Shown here: piece by piece, positions 1-11,833 of the stretch
Layout: each line of letters begins with the position of its first letter
Position numbering within the stretch: position 1 is the first letter of the stretch
DNA from: Lobosporangium transversale
Lineage: Eukaryota; Mortierellomycota; Mortierellomycetes; Mortierellales; Mortierellaceae
Assembly (NCBI RefSeq): GCF_002105155.1
Contig: NW_019028985.1
Span: 682,001-746,000, forward strand
Reading direction: 5' to 3'
Length of the DNA: 64,000 bases
Translations under genes and position numbers: made by a program
Notes under the pieces: model-generated
The model's input: the letters and a program-made list of their open reading frames with translations, nothing else
The model's database searches: none
What the model was told of the DNA's origin: nothing

Positions 1-929
1 GATACTTTAGAACAATCCGGGCAACTCCTTGGATTACAGTTGCTTAGCAAGACACCTAAAGATCATGTCATTATCTTGGTCTGTGCAGAGGATGCTCCCG
101 ATCGACTTTTGACATTGGTTAAAGGAGAGCATCAAAAGGTTATCATCGATTGTTATTCCAATCCTCTTGGATGGACATCTGAATTTGCACCCAGTTTGAC
201 AGAGTATAAATCATTCAGTAATGTCTCTAGTGTTGTCTCTTGCGACCTACGAAATATTCGGAAAGTGAGCAAGGCGATCACCGAAATTATTTCCAACCGA
301 TGCTCAAATTTTACGATATATTTTGACTCTTTAAGCCAGCTTTTGATTACCTCCGTACCGAACACGTTCAATTTGATCCGATCAACTACAGGATTGCTAG
401 CAGATAATTCAAGGATAATCGCAGTACATCACGAAGATGTTCCAGATGCAGATAGTTTCTCACCCGATGCTTCAAAGCCATTTGCCTCGAATAGCCTTGC
501 TCATATTGCCACAACACTAATTACCGTCAAGAATACAGAGGCCATTCGGCTAGAACAGGAAGATTTGCGTAAGGGGATCGTAGCAGCCAAAGAATTTTGC
601 TACCTGACAGTCCATGGTAATGTCTGGAATTCCGCTGTATGCGAAATCGAGCACAAGAGGAAATCTGGAAAAGTAACGCGAGAGGTGAGTACAAGCAGAT
701 CAAGTTTTTTTATATTAATTTTGTTCGACGATTTTTTGTTGCTAATTCAATCTACGCATGACGGCTTTTTCACTTAGACGAATGCTTATCATCTGGAATC
801 ACCTACTGGAGATTTGATTGTGATGAACGTTTGGGATCTTGTAGGTGAAATGCCTGATATTGAAAGACTGGATCTAGAAGAGTCACAAACTGTAAGTATC
901 TCTGCTTTTACATCCATGGCTTGATCAGC

Positions 930-963
<34 letters not shown>

Positions 964-1301
964 TAATAATAATAATAATAATAATTAATATTAACCTTTT
1001 TTTTCCTTCTTTAAAGGTGGATCCTGCAGCCAATCTATCATTCAATCTTAACCTTACGGAGGAACAAAGAAAGGCAAAGAACGACACCGTATTGCCGTAT
1101 TTGAAAACCCAAGGTTAGACCACGGTCATTCGTACTTCTTTTGTCTCACGTAACTTGTACTCCAATGTTATTATCAGTATTGACCTTTTTTCTTATTTGA
1201 CATTATTTGTTCTTCTAGAATCGACTGGAGCAATTTATTACGAACCAGATGCCGCTGATGATTTTGACGACGATGACCCAGACGATGACTTGACTATTTA
1301 A
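1..1301 (+). CDS. ELP5: Elongator complex subunit Elp5, 5' end outside window
   Basis: Elp5 (Iki1) belongs to the Elp4-5-6 RecA-like ring of Elongator, which modifies wobble uridine in tRNAs. Four exons are visible: 1-684, 778-891, 1017-1113 and 1219-1301, and their phases join cleanly. The reading frame is open at base 1, so the start lies upstream. The family signature is at the C-terminus: an LTxEQRxAKxxxxLPY stretch, then YYEPDAADDF and an acidic DDDPDDDL tail. The first exon carries the RecA-like beta-strand pattern (DHVIILVC, FTIYFDSL). The second intron contains a long poly-A tract followed by a TAA repeat. The gene is convergent with the AAA ATPase gene that follows. The family call is fairly secure. 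Confidence 0.85.
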
Positions 1302-1382
1302 CGGCACTATGGTCTCTACATAGGACAACATTTACATAATTAAAAATTGTGATTACAATCGATGAAAACCTTGTTCCGGTAT

Positions 1383-1462
1383 TGCTATCTTCTAAAGCAT
1401 AATGCTATCTTCTAAAGCATAATGCTATCTTCTAAAGCATAATGCTATCTTCTAAAGCATAA
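1383..1462. repeat. 20-bp minisatellite, four units
   Basis: Four consecutive copies of a 20-base unit (TGCTATCTTCTAAAGCATAA) with no visible mismatch, followed by a partial fifth. They fill the short gap between the convergent 3' ends of ELP5 and the AAA ATPase gene, so they probably lie in one or both 3' UTRs. Confidence 0.95.
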
Positions 1463-1524
1463 TGCTTTATTCTCTGCCGCCATTATTAGCTATGTAGTCA
1501 TGAATCCAACTTTCAGCAAAAGAA

Positions 1525-4500
1525 TCATCGTCTTTGATAGAACTTTCGATACAAGTCAGGGACGATCACATCATTGCCATCCACTGCATTTTGCAAAACA
1601 CGACCTTGTACCAATGGGCTCATCCTTTGAATTACATGCTTGATATCAGCCTGCTCTACAATCGTAGAGGATATGTTCCGTCGAAGTGAGAGGATAGCTG
1701 CCTCACTGAAAGATGAAAGAAAAAAAGTAAACAAGTGTTAAGTAGTATGCATCTATGAAGATGCCCGTCCATGGTTATTTCATTGATCTTGTCGACTTAC
1801 CGGAAGAGTGCAGTCAGATCTGCAGGCGAGAACCCTACTGTATGTTTAGCAAGCTCTTGCCTTGTATCAATGTCTTTTGTAATAGGGATCCGACTACCAA
1901 TCTCATTGATAATTTCGAAGCGATCTTGCAGACTTGGATATCCAATATACACCAGCTGATCCAACCGTCCTGGTCGAAGAAGAGCATCGTCCATCGCTTG
2001 CGGTTGATTGGTACACCCAACTACGAAGACACCTGTCCGCTCTTCTACTCCATCCATCTCATTTAAAAGCGTGCTCAAAACACGTTCATTCACTCCGTTA
2101 GAAGATCCTGCTTGATTGTCGCCATCACCATCACCATCACCACCCCACCCTCTCTTGGCACCAATTGAATCCATCTCATCGAAAAAAAGTATACAAGGCG
2201 CAACTTGACGTGCCATCGTAAAGAGTCGCCTCAGAGTCGCTTCAGTTTCACCGAGGTACTTTGAAAAAATTTCAGGACCTTTGATAGGAATGAAATTGAA
2301 GTTGGATTCTGCAGCCAATGTCTGCACAAGGAAGGTTTTACCGCACCCTAGAAAATTGATGGTATATTGAAAGATATATTGAATGGTTTAAAGGATTTAT
2401 TTTGAAGCATAAAAAAGTATCTCAAAGTGTCTAAAAGTGTGAACCAAGCATACCTGAGGGCCCATATAGAAGCAATCCCATAGGCGGTTTTGTTCCTATA
2501 CGTCTGAAGCTTTCCGGGCTTGACAAAGGCCAATGGATGTTTTGGTACACACGCCTCTTAAGAGCGTGGTATCCTGCAAACACAGTACGCTGCTGGTTTC
2601 GAGCCAGAGACTCGAACTCAATCTGTTGTGAAGGTTTCGACGAGTTCAGAGCATACAAGAAGTCCTCCCACTTTGGGGACGCAATTAAGTTTATATTAGC
2701 AATTCTGTCTGTGCAATTGTCAGCTCTTGCAGACGCATTATGATCTTCTGTACTCGAAATATGAGAGCTGGCCATTAGCCTCGTTACTTGTCCCACATCA
2801 TTAATAGGAACGTTGGGACTTTGGGATGGACTTCGGAGACTACGGAGAAGTGCAGACCGACAAAGGTTGCGCAAATCTTTAGCAATATAGCCTGAAGTCG
2901 CCTAGAACAAAGTATTACAAAAAAAGAAGTAAATAATCACAAAGAATTATAGACTTTACATTTACTTCATCATTCTCTTTTACCTGTGATGTTTTAGATG
3001 CTATACACTCGATATCTCCATTCCCAACAGTTTCGTCACTCTTGATACTAGTCATGATGGTGGTTAACATTTTTTGGCGTTGTGCTCTATAATGATAATA
3101 AAAAAAAAATTCAGATAAAGGCTAAATTCAAGGTAGCATTAAAATGGTGTGAACACGAACCTAACGGGAACAGGGACTTGAAATTCATGCTGAAAAAAAT
3201 CCGGTTTTTGAAAGATGTCTGGCAGTTTCCCTCGAAATCGCGAAATAGCAAATACAAAAACCTAGGGGTAAAAAGATGCGTTAACGTGTATGTTCTATCT
3301 ACAGAGGCGTTAAAGTGTATCAAGAAGGGCCTTTTTTTTTTTTTTTTTTTTTTTTTCTCTTCTCGTTTGTTAAGTCCTTACATTCTTTCCCTGTCGAGCT
3401 CGTTCTATTTCTTTGCAAAGAACAGACACAGCAGAGGAGTGTAGTTGAGAATCAATGCCGCGATCTAAAGGTGGATACAGGTTGATTCAGATGTGCCTTG
3501 TATTAAGATTTCTGCACCTCATAAAAGGTTTGTTATACATATTCCATATAGTACATACCTTTAGCAATAACATCCATGTCTTGCAGTATCACAGCACTAG
3601 GAGCTGATTGTAATGCCATATCGAATAGAGCTCCCATATATGATAAACCACTGGCTAGACCAGACTCCAATACCTCTCGATCTGAGAGGGCCTGTGCAAG
3701 TGATACTGGGAAGGTGCGAAGACCTAACGACTTGCAGCATGCTCTGACAAACATAACAATAGCACAAGATGCCATTAGGATTAATCCTGATTTTCATGTC
3801 GATTAGCGTGTGCTACATAAAAGAGCCTGATCTGGCAGCTTTTCAAAATATATTTATCAACCAAATTCTTCACATACTGCACAAGCGTCTTCTTCCCCGC
3901 GCCTGAGACTCCTGTAACGATAACAGCTTTCTTGTTGGGTATGTTAAGTCTTGTGTATGCCTCTTCTTGGCGGAATGAATCAACTTATAAGAATGGAATG
4001 TGTCTGGAGTTATGTGACTGAAAATTATCAATACCCAGGTCGCCAAACGCAATTTGGAAATCAAGCATCTTATTATACCTATGAATTTGCAAATATCTCG
4101 TCCAAGTTCATCCATGCCTTTGAAGTCAACAGCTACACTCTGCATTGATATTGGACTTGGGACGACTTCTAAGACTGTATCTTCCATGATAACTCCTATA
4201 CTGCTGCTAGAAGTTGCAAGGTCACACCCGTTGACTTGAATATCCAAAACCCTAAATAAAAAACTTTGCGCCTTGACTCTAGCCATGATGAACGAATTAA
4301 CGCACGCCTATAAACACGGTGAATTTTAATGCTTTCTATTAGAGGCGCAACGCGATAAAATAGCATCTGAAGGAGAAGCCAAGGCCTACCAACTGGCCTT
4401 CGATCCTTTGTTTGATTGATTTCTCGATCCAGTTCCGAGTAGTTTTCCTGTTCTGTATAATCTGAGAGTTGGTTGCGTGGGTCGGTCTGACCCAGTTTGT

Positions 4501-4963
4501 AATGCTGTAAAGACCAGTGCTATCCTCTAATGGCGCAACAATCAGCTTTTTAACCAGGTGCACTATCGAAGCAGCATCCCCAAGGAATTAGTAAAAACAT
4601 TCAATCCTCTGTAGACTTGCTAAATGTTGTCAATAAAGTCTTTTCTTTTTTGTCTCATATACATGGTTGATTTGCAGATATGCTTTCGACGCGGACTTTG
4701 GTAGGAGGAGTGGGCAGTAGATCGAGCACCCATGGGGCAAGACGAATTTCTCCTGGTGGAACTCGATCGCAAGGTAGACTTCGGACAAACGTTTTTACCC
4801 CTACAGAAAAATTCTCGTCCTTTATCTGCACTAACACTACACCCAAAACAGGCACACGGAGATCGAGTAACGTGGACGGATGCAGCGAGCAGCAATCCAC
4901 ACGAACGTGCTCCTTTTGCTTAATATGCTCATTGCTGTTGCTGCTGCAGACAACTAATTCCAT
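1525..4963 (-). CDS. AFG2/SPATA5L1-type tandem AAA ATPase, 812 aa
   Basis: A type II AAA+ ATPase of the CDC48/AFG2 group, whose members remodel ribosome precursors and other complexes. Eleven exons join in frame: 4663-4963, 4390-4562, 4079-4307, 3878-3965, 3559-3743, 3382-3464, 3161-3261, 2984-3086, 2454-2901, 1801-2347 and 1525-1705. The total is 813 codons, close to AFG2. The order is a CDC48-N-like domain (about residues 1-210), AAA domain D1, then D2. D2 is canonical: Walker A GPSGCGKT is split by an intron, Walker B is ILFFDEMD, and ALLRPGRLD carries the arginine fingers. D1 is degenerate: the P-loop reads GVSGAGKKT and the Walker B position reads VILQDMD. A PEX6-like gene also has a dead D1, but the D2 sequence (NERVLSTLLNEMDGV) fits AFG2/SPATA5L1 better. 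The exact orthologue is unsettled. Confidence 0.8.
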
Positions 4964-5094
4964 TTGAGGATTTTCCTGTGCAATGATTGCATAACTTGTT
5001 CTTGATTTCAATCAACAACAAATCATATACATATTTATATATACAATTCAAATGAAGATTTAAAAGCTAAACCAAGTCACTTTTATTGTGTGTT

Positions 5095-8000
5095 TTAGTG
5101 GTGATGCGCAGGGGCCACATATCCACCCATGATTTCCCAGAGGTTCTGTGTTAACATCCAGTAGACTTCATGGTTGGCATTATGGCTTCGGATACCATGA
5201 TCACTGTCAGTGAAGAAGTGCGACTTGAACCGGTGGTTACCAACGAGAGTCAAACGGTCCAAAAGCACAAATGAATTCTGGATATGCACATTATCTATAT
5301 AGTTTTGATCATGATTAAAATTTTCGATATAGTTAAAGATCAATATGGTAATAATAAAAAATGCTCAAAGGCAGGAGTCATTACCATCACCAGTTCCATG
5401 AACGAGGAAAAAGTCTGAGGTGTTGAAGCCAGTCATATTACTGACTGCAGTAGTCTCATAACCTTCCAAGTTGACGGAGGGTAAGTTCATATATCGTTCC
5501 GTGTAGACTGAGTCATAAAACCGGAAATCTGTCACTGGCGCTACAGACATGGCGGCCCTAAAAACACCGCTGTTGGCTTCAGTTACCTTGGCCGCCATAA
5601 ATCCTCCGTACGACTAGATAGAATAGTTGGGCGCGTACGTAATTGGAGCCTGATATCAGTAAACATGATTTTATGAAAGATCTTCAATAATGCAAGTGAC
5701 CAGATCCCACTTACCCAACCCCAAATGGCCAATCGTTCAGGATCCACATAGGACAATGTTTTCCAATGCTTGCCAGCAGCGATCTGATCTTCGGTCTCAA
5801 ACTTGCCAAGCTGGTTGACGACACTGATACGGAAATCACGGCCGCGATATCCCGTACCTCGGCCATCAACAACCACCACAACATATCGGAGACGTGCCAC
5901 AGTCGACATGACGGCGCTAAATCCTAACTGGAATTGGGTATCAACCAATTGGGAGCCCGGGCCACCATACACTTGGAATAGTACTGGATGCTTTTGTTCG
6001 GGTGAGAAATCAGGGGGTAAAAATTCCATATAATTGCACTCTAGTATACCAGTAAGACCTCTGATTAACTGTGATATCCACTATTTTTCAATTGTTGCAG
6101 TTTCAAAACAGAAATGTGGAGTATGACATACCTCTTCCATTCAAGTTGACAGTTGACCATCGTCTGGTGGGGATCTGTGTTGCATTGAGAAGCGCATGAA
6201 GAGCGCTATTGTCTTCTACATTGATGTTGAACTTCTCGTCCGTAATTTTCTTAACCTTCTGCCATGGAACTTCAGGGCCACGATATGATAAAAGGTAATA
6301 ACCAGCGCCTGTTGAGAATGATGCAGAGTAATAGCCTTGTTGGGTCACATCCGTAAGGGACTTGCGCTCATTTGCGTCTAGAGTCACGCTGTGAATGTAG
6401 TATGTCAAAATAGAATATTATTTAATATTGATAAATTAAAGTGATTTAGACGCAATTTTTAGAAAGCCTAGGTAGCAAGCATACCTGTAGAGATGACGTT
6501 CGATACTTGTCTTCTCTGTCGAGATGTAATAAACAGTATCGTCCTTGACAGCAGAAATAGACTGTACTTCCCAATTCCCTGATGTTAGCCACTTGGGTGT
6601 AGGGTTATGGATAGGCGTGTGCAGAGCAATGTGGTTATAGCCATTGTTGTTGGCAATATCAAGATAGCCACCATCTGGAACCATCTTCGAAGGCGCAATA
6701 TACCGGATGCTTTGTTGCATATCAATCCAGCCACCATCTTCCTTACCAGCATTCCATTCTCGTACAACCTTGCCTTGCAAAGTCAACGGATCAACAAGAA
6801 CAAGCTTTTCATGATTCTGAACTCGATTCTGCACCTTGACCAAGAGGGCATCTGAGCTTTTTGTAGCCCATTTTACTTCCGCCACAATCCTATCCTTTGC
6901 CTCGAAAATTGCCTCGAGGTCCACAGGAATGAGTGGCTGAGCAGCAGTGGGTACAAATTCAGATTGGACGTTATAAAGATGAAGGTTGACAATCGGATTG
7001 GGAAAACCGACTTTGGGGTATTTCATGACAATGTCACGAGGATAGGATGGTGCATTAATTTGATTATCCATATAAAGTGAGTAACGGTACTCGGGTACCT
7101 CAGTTTCATCAAATCGCAAGAAAGCAATTGAGGTGCCGTCTGGAGACCACCACAGAGCCGAGGGGGATGAATAAACTTCCTCCTCATAGACCCAATCAGT
7201 GATACCGTTGAAGATGCTGGTGGCCCCATCAAATGTAATTTGACGACGTTGAGTCAAATCCTGGTATACATAGAGATTATTGTTCTGAACATATGCCAAA
7301 CTATGTCCGACAGGGCTCCATGCAACATGTTCTACAGCAGGCTCATCTGGTGATTCCAAAAGCGACGAAAGCTTATAGTTTTCCATACTATAGATATAGT
7401 ATGTCGCATTAAATGAGTGTCTCCATTGCTATGTAGGGCATAGAAAAAAGATTAGTAAAAGACCAGTAATATAGCTTATTTCAAGCACATATTTGGGAAA
7501 TGTGGAGAAAATCTTATCGTGCTAAAAAGATTACCTTCCGACGATCGGTAGCAAGGAGCACATATTTCTCGTCAGGAGATACCAAGAATGAGAAAAATGG
7601 GATACGCTTGCCTTCGTTCTATTTAACGTAACGAAAGATAAATTAATGGTTGGTATTTTCCAAAAAGTAGTGTAGGTATTCGCTGATGAACAAAGAACAT
7701 GCTGATGCATTGGTGATGGAGATTCATTACATCTGTAATATTGGCTCCAGGAAGGAAAACTTTTGGCTCAGAATTATCGACATGGGTTAGAATGATGTCG
7801 CCATTACTATCAATGCGCGAGTAAACGCCATCATCACCTACGTAGACCGATAAAGTCAATACATTCGCAAATGTTGCTCGGTTAGAAACTAGATACATGA
7901 CTGAAGTGTTTTTTTGTCGCTCGTGAACAAACAATTGATCCAACATTACTCCATCCTACCATATGGCATCCATGCCAAAGCTTGTGCTTTGGGCGTAAAC

Positions 8001-8851
8001 GACTGGTTGAACATGTCCTCGAATTGGTACAAGGGGCGCATATCATGGGCATCTTCATTTGAAAGACTAACTACAATGTGAAGACCACCAAAACAACATG
8101 AGTGAAAGTTAGATAAATGTTACTACATAGTAGAGGCAGAGCAATAGCACTTGTTGGGTGAAAAATGAGACAGAGAAAAATGTAGAGACAGGGTGCTGGT
8201 ACACAACTATCTTTACATATGCCAGTGATGTTGTGTTACAGTGGTATCCACCCTAAACTTCCTTTTATGGATATCATTATCCAATGATCTTTTTTAGCTA
8301 AGCAAACCGAAACATGATCTGGGAAACTTACTTAGACGCATGATACCAAGATAGAGCGCAAAGGCTGCCCAGAGGACGATGAAGACCGCAAAGATACTTA
8401 GAAAAATGCGGTTACATCGGGTCAACTATTCGTTTGCAGTAGAAAGCAGGGTTTATGGAGAAATAAGTAAGGCCTACTTTCCAAATCAAGCATTGTGTGA
8501 AGGTCCTTAGAAGCAGACACCTAGGTCATTCATGCACACCTTGGGCTCCGGGTAATAGCCATCTTCATCGATAGGGCCTCCCTGGTCATTCTCCTTCTCA
8601 TTGTCTGAAGAGTATTGACTGAAGTCATCCCCGTAGTCGTTGTCTCCATAGTTATTATACTGCTGAGGCGTAGGTCTTTTCTGAAGCAAGGAGCGGAACG
8701 AGGATGAGGATATAGAAGAAGGTCCAACAACTTGGATCGGACGCTGGCCAATTGAGTCGGTTGTCACCACAGACCGAAGTTCAGCATAGTCTTGGTCGTC
8801 TTCAGCGGCGATGGTTTCATACCGCCCACTTCTTGGACGAGCAAAATTCAT
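5095..8851 (-). CDS. Type II membrane dipeptidyl aminopeptidase (DPP4/Ste13 family), apparent frameshift
   Basis: A serine exopeptidase of the S9B family that removes X-Pro or X-Ala dipeptides, in Golgi or vacuole in fungi. A cytoplasmic N-terminus (MNFARPRSGRYE) is followed by one transmembrane helix (AVFIVLWAAFALYLG, exon 8332-8396). The beta-propeller carries WSPVGHSLAYV and NGITDWVYEEEV, the latter holding the two Glu that bind the peptide amino end. In the hydrolase domain GWSYGGF is split by the intron between 5715 and 5613, Asp is in GTGDDNVH, and His is in DSDHGI. Exons from 7618 down to the stop join in frame. Exon 7731-8070 is one base out: the frame through QSFTPKAQALAW stops at about 7949, while DGVMLDQLF continues in another frame. 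No intron fits there, so this is a real 1-base lesion or a sequence error. Otherwise the gene looks functional. Confidence 0.85.
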
Positions 8852-9255
8852 TGCAAAGGGAATAATGTGTCTGTGTGAGAGAGAAGGATGAAATGTGGAC
8901 AGCAGAGGAAAAGAAGAAATGACAGCTGATCTTAATTGGCCAAGAGTGAAGGAGTATGGTAGTAAGGTGATGAACAAAGTCAAGAAGAATGAGACAGAGG
9001 AAAGTGAGAGGGGTCAAAGAGTCGCGGATACACTTTGAGTATTGCTCTGTAATATTGTTCAGGTGCTCAAAACTAAAAATGAAATTCAACTTGCCCAGCG
9101 CTTCAGCTAATCTTGACATTTCTCAACCACCCCCTTGCCTCACTTCCTTAACCACTTTCCATCCTGTTGCATCATTGCATCATCAGAAATCCTCTTCTGC
9201 CTTTATTATAAATCAAATAGTCACGGGGATATAGTAGGCTTTGTCCTCAGTTGAG
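8852..9255. other. Upstream region of the dipeptidyl peptidase gene
   Basis: About 400 bases between the dipeptidase start and the PSMG3 stop, which are in tandem on the minus strand. It is pyrimidine-rich on the minus strand near the dipeptidase start, as in a fungal 5' leader. I see no further gene. Confidence 0.4.
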
Positions 9256-9901
9256 CTAGGCCCAAACGGTACACTCATTGACTAACTCGATCACATTCTC
9301 AAACAGATCGCGATCCTTTCTGCGTTGTTCTAACTCCTCTGCTTCTGCAAGGCTTTTCTCTGGGTCTGGTTCCTGGATTGAAAGCGCTAATGAGAGGATC
9401 ACGGGCCTTGTTTCCGCTGGATTTTGGTGATGAATCATCTGTGAGATATGTGAGGCATAGACTTGATAGAGTTGCGTCTTTTTAGATGAAGATGATCCAG
9501 CTCCGAGCAAGAAACTCGATGTCACTGAAGCTAGCCCGTCTGATGACATGCTGTTGACACCAAAGGCTCGTTGATCTACCGTTGTATGAATCTATTGATT
9601 GTTGTTACCATCATTATGAGTATTATTATTTTGGTAACTCATTGAATGAGTTTATAAAGATACGTACCACGCTCCCAATTTTGCCATATTGAGTGACCAG
9701 AATTAGAATTTTGTCAATAAATGCTGTAACAAGCACTTCTGTGTGTCTGTCTTGAACAACACGAGCAGCCTGTTTGTTAATAAGTGGGAACGATGCAATG
9801 TCCATTTGGCCTTGTCATAAATATTGATTTTCGAATGAAGCAATCCTTCATCTCACTTGCTGAACAACAGGAGCAGTCACGACACACAGCTCAGCTTTGA
9901 C
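9256..9901 (-). CDS. PSMG3: Proteasome assembly chaperone 3 (PSMG3/PAC3-like), start exon not found
   Basis: PAC3-type chaperones help build the alpha ring of the 20S proteasome. Three exons join in phase: 9857-9901, 9668-9769 and 9256-9591. The family pattern is HTEVLVTAFIDKILILVTQ then YGKIGS, a central TSSFLLG strand, RPVILSLAL, and a C-terminal VIELVNECTVW resembling the usual end ECQVW. The upstream exon with the initiator codon is not resolved: no ATG between 9902 and about 10120 gives an open joined frame, so the true start may be a very short exon. The gene is divergent from the aminotransferase gene. Confidence 0.72.
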
Positions 9902-10276
9902 CTATTGTTAAGCCCGTCATCAGCCTGTGTGGCTTATGTGCAATGCACTAACGCTCACTGATTGGACCAAACTTGAGATTTTAGGGCGGATCGGTTCCTA
10001 GCAGCATATTTCGACTTAGAAAAAATTTCTGTCGTACAAACGGCGGGGGAAATGACTTTTTTTCCCCTAAAATCTCAAGCCTGTCAGTGCATTGCTAGCT
10101 TCGACCGAGTCATTTTTGTCATGCCACTCCCCAGCCACCTTTACTCTCAAAGATCGTCTCCACATTTCTTATCTCCACCTAATCTTTCTCTTTCTTTTCT
10201 TCCATCTCACTAAGCTGTTCTTTTTTCCCTCGCTTCTTCGCTCCTTCTCTTCCTTCTATCTTGAAATACATACAAT
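9902..10276. promoter_or_regulatory. Divergent promoter region PSMG3 / aminotransferase
   Basis: It contains a CCAAT box on the minus strand at about 9960-9966 and CGAGTCAT at 10106-10113, one base from a Gcn4 site; Gcn4 is known to control branched-chain aminotransferase genes in yeast. A pyrimidine-rich leader runs up to the ATG at 10277. A 15-bp inverted repeat is listed separately. The functional role is inferred. Confidence 0.45.
9972..10080. repeat. 15-bp perfect inverted repeat
   Basis: CTTGAGATTTTAGGG at 9972-9986 is matched by its exact reverse complement at 10066-10080, enclosing 79 bases. It sits in a divergent promoter. No target-site duplication is visible, so a MITE-like origin is only one option. 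Confidence 0.85.
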
Positions 10277-11656
10277 ATGGTTATCACTTTGCCACCTCCA
10301 CCTACTTCTGCTGTTGACTGGGATAACCTCGGATTCAAATGGATCGAGACTAATGGCTATGTCAAATACGTTCACCGCGATGGGAAGTGGGATAGCGGCG
10401 AGTTTGTCCGCGATTCCTATATCAAGATGCACATCTGTGCCCCTGCATTGAATTATGGCCAAGAGGTATTAAAACAAGAGAGATTACTGTCATGTTCGGT
10501 ATATCCAGATCAATTTATTAATTCCGCTTCACAATTGATCTAACGGTTTTTATTCGCATATCGTCCTAGTGTTTCGAAGGTATCAAGGCTTTCCGTTGCA
10601 AGGATGGCCAGGTCAGAATTTTCCGCCCTGATGTTAACGCTAAGCGTATGGCCTACTCGGCTGATATCGCTAGCATGACACCTGTTCCTGAGGATTTGTT
10701 CGTCGAGGCATGTGAGCGCGCTGTCGCTAGCAATCTTGAGTATGTACCACCTTATGGTTCCGGCGGAGCTCTCTATCTTCGTCCTCTCTTGCTCGGTACT
10801 GGTCCTGAAATCGGTCTCTACCCTGCTCCTGAATTTACCTTCATAGTCATGGTTATTCCGGTAGGCAACTTTTACAAGTCTGGTGTCCAGCCCGTAGATT
10901 GCCTTGTTGTCGAGAACTTTGATCGCGGTTAGTTTTTTTTTTTTTTTTGAAGGGTTAAAACGAGTATTTCGGATCAGTGTATAGCCCTAAAGCAATATGG
11001 TACATCCTATTCACATGGATTAGCACTAGAACCAACACTAAAACCTTTGGTAACATTTTTTTTTTTTTTTTTTTTTTTTTTTTGGATTATTTTATACAGC
11101 CGCACCATTGGGAACCGGCGCTGCTAAGCTGGGTGGCAATTATGCTCCAGTACTAAAGCACAGCAGCGCTGCCAAAGAAAAAGGCTATGCCATCACTCTG
11201 CACCTTGACTCAAAAACCCACACTAACATTGATGAATTCAGCACATCCAACTTTGTGGCATTGACTTATGCCTCCCCTGAACACGGCAACCAACCTGTTT
11301 TCTGTGCACCCGAAAGTCCTTCGATTCTCAATTCCGTTACAAAGCAATCATTGGTGCAATTGGCCAAGAGTTTTGGCTGGGCCGTTGACAATAGCGTTGT
11401 CCCATTTACGGACGTTGAAAATAATCGATTCGAAGAAGTTGCTGCTTGTGGCACAGCTGCTGTCATCACTCCAGTCAAGTCAATTGAGTGCAACGGTGTC
11501 AAGATCATGATTGGCACTCCCACCACACAGAAGACCATTGGTACTGGTTTCCAACGCCTCTACACTACCATGCGTGCCATCCAAAACGGCGATCTTGAGG
11601 ATCCATTTGGATGGATGCAGCCTGCAAATGGAATCGCTACTCGTCAGGAGTCATGA
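10277..11656 (+). CDS. Branched-chain amino-acid aminotransferase, 367 aa
   Basis: A PLP fold type IV transaminase (BAT1/BAT2 family) that transfers amino groups between Leu/Ile/Val and 2-oxoglutarate. Three exons (10277-10465, 10570-10927, 11100-11656) total 368 codons. Recognisable blocks are NYGQECFEGIKAFR near residue 60, RPLLLGTGPEIGLYPAPEF, AAKLGGNYAP with the PLP-binding Lys, and the phosphate-binding IDEFSTSNF. There is no mitochondrial presequence: the start MVITLPPPPTSAVDW runs directly into the catalytic fold, so a cytosolic enzyme is likely. Both introns are near poly-T tracts. The reading is complete and shows no lesions. Confidence 0.95.
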
Positions 11657-11833
11657 AGTCATAGTCTAATAAATATACATGTTATTGAGATTATATCGTC
11701 TTTTTTTTTTTTTTTTTTTTTTTTTTTGGAACGTATTACAAAAATATTTATGGTGGACACTCAATGGCATATTATGTACGATATTACGAAAAATATTACA
11801 TTTGATTTTCCTTATTCTTTTGATTTATGTGAT

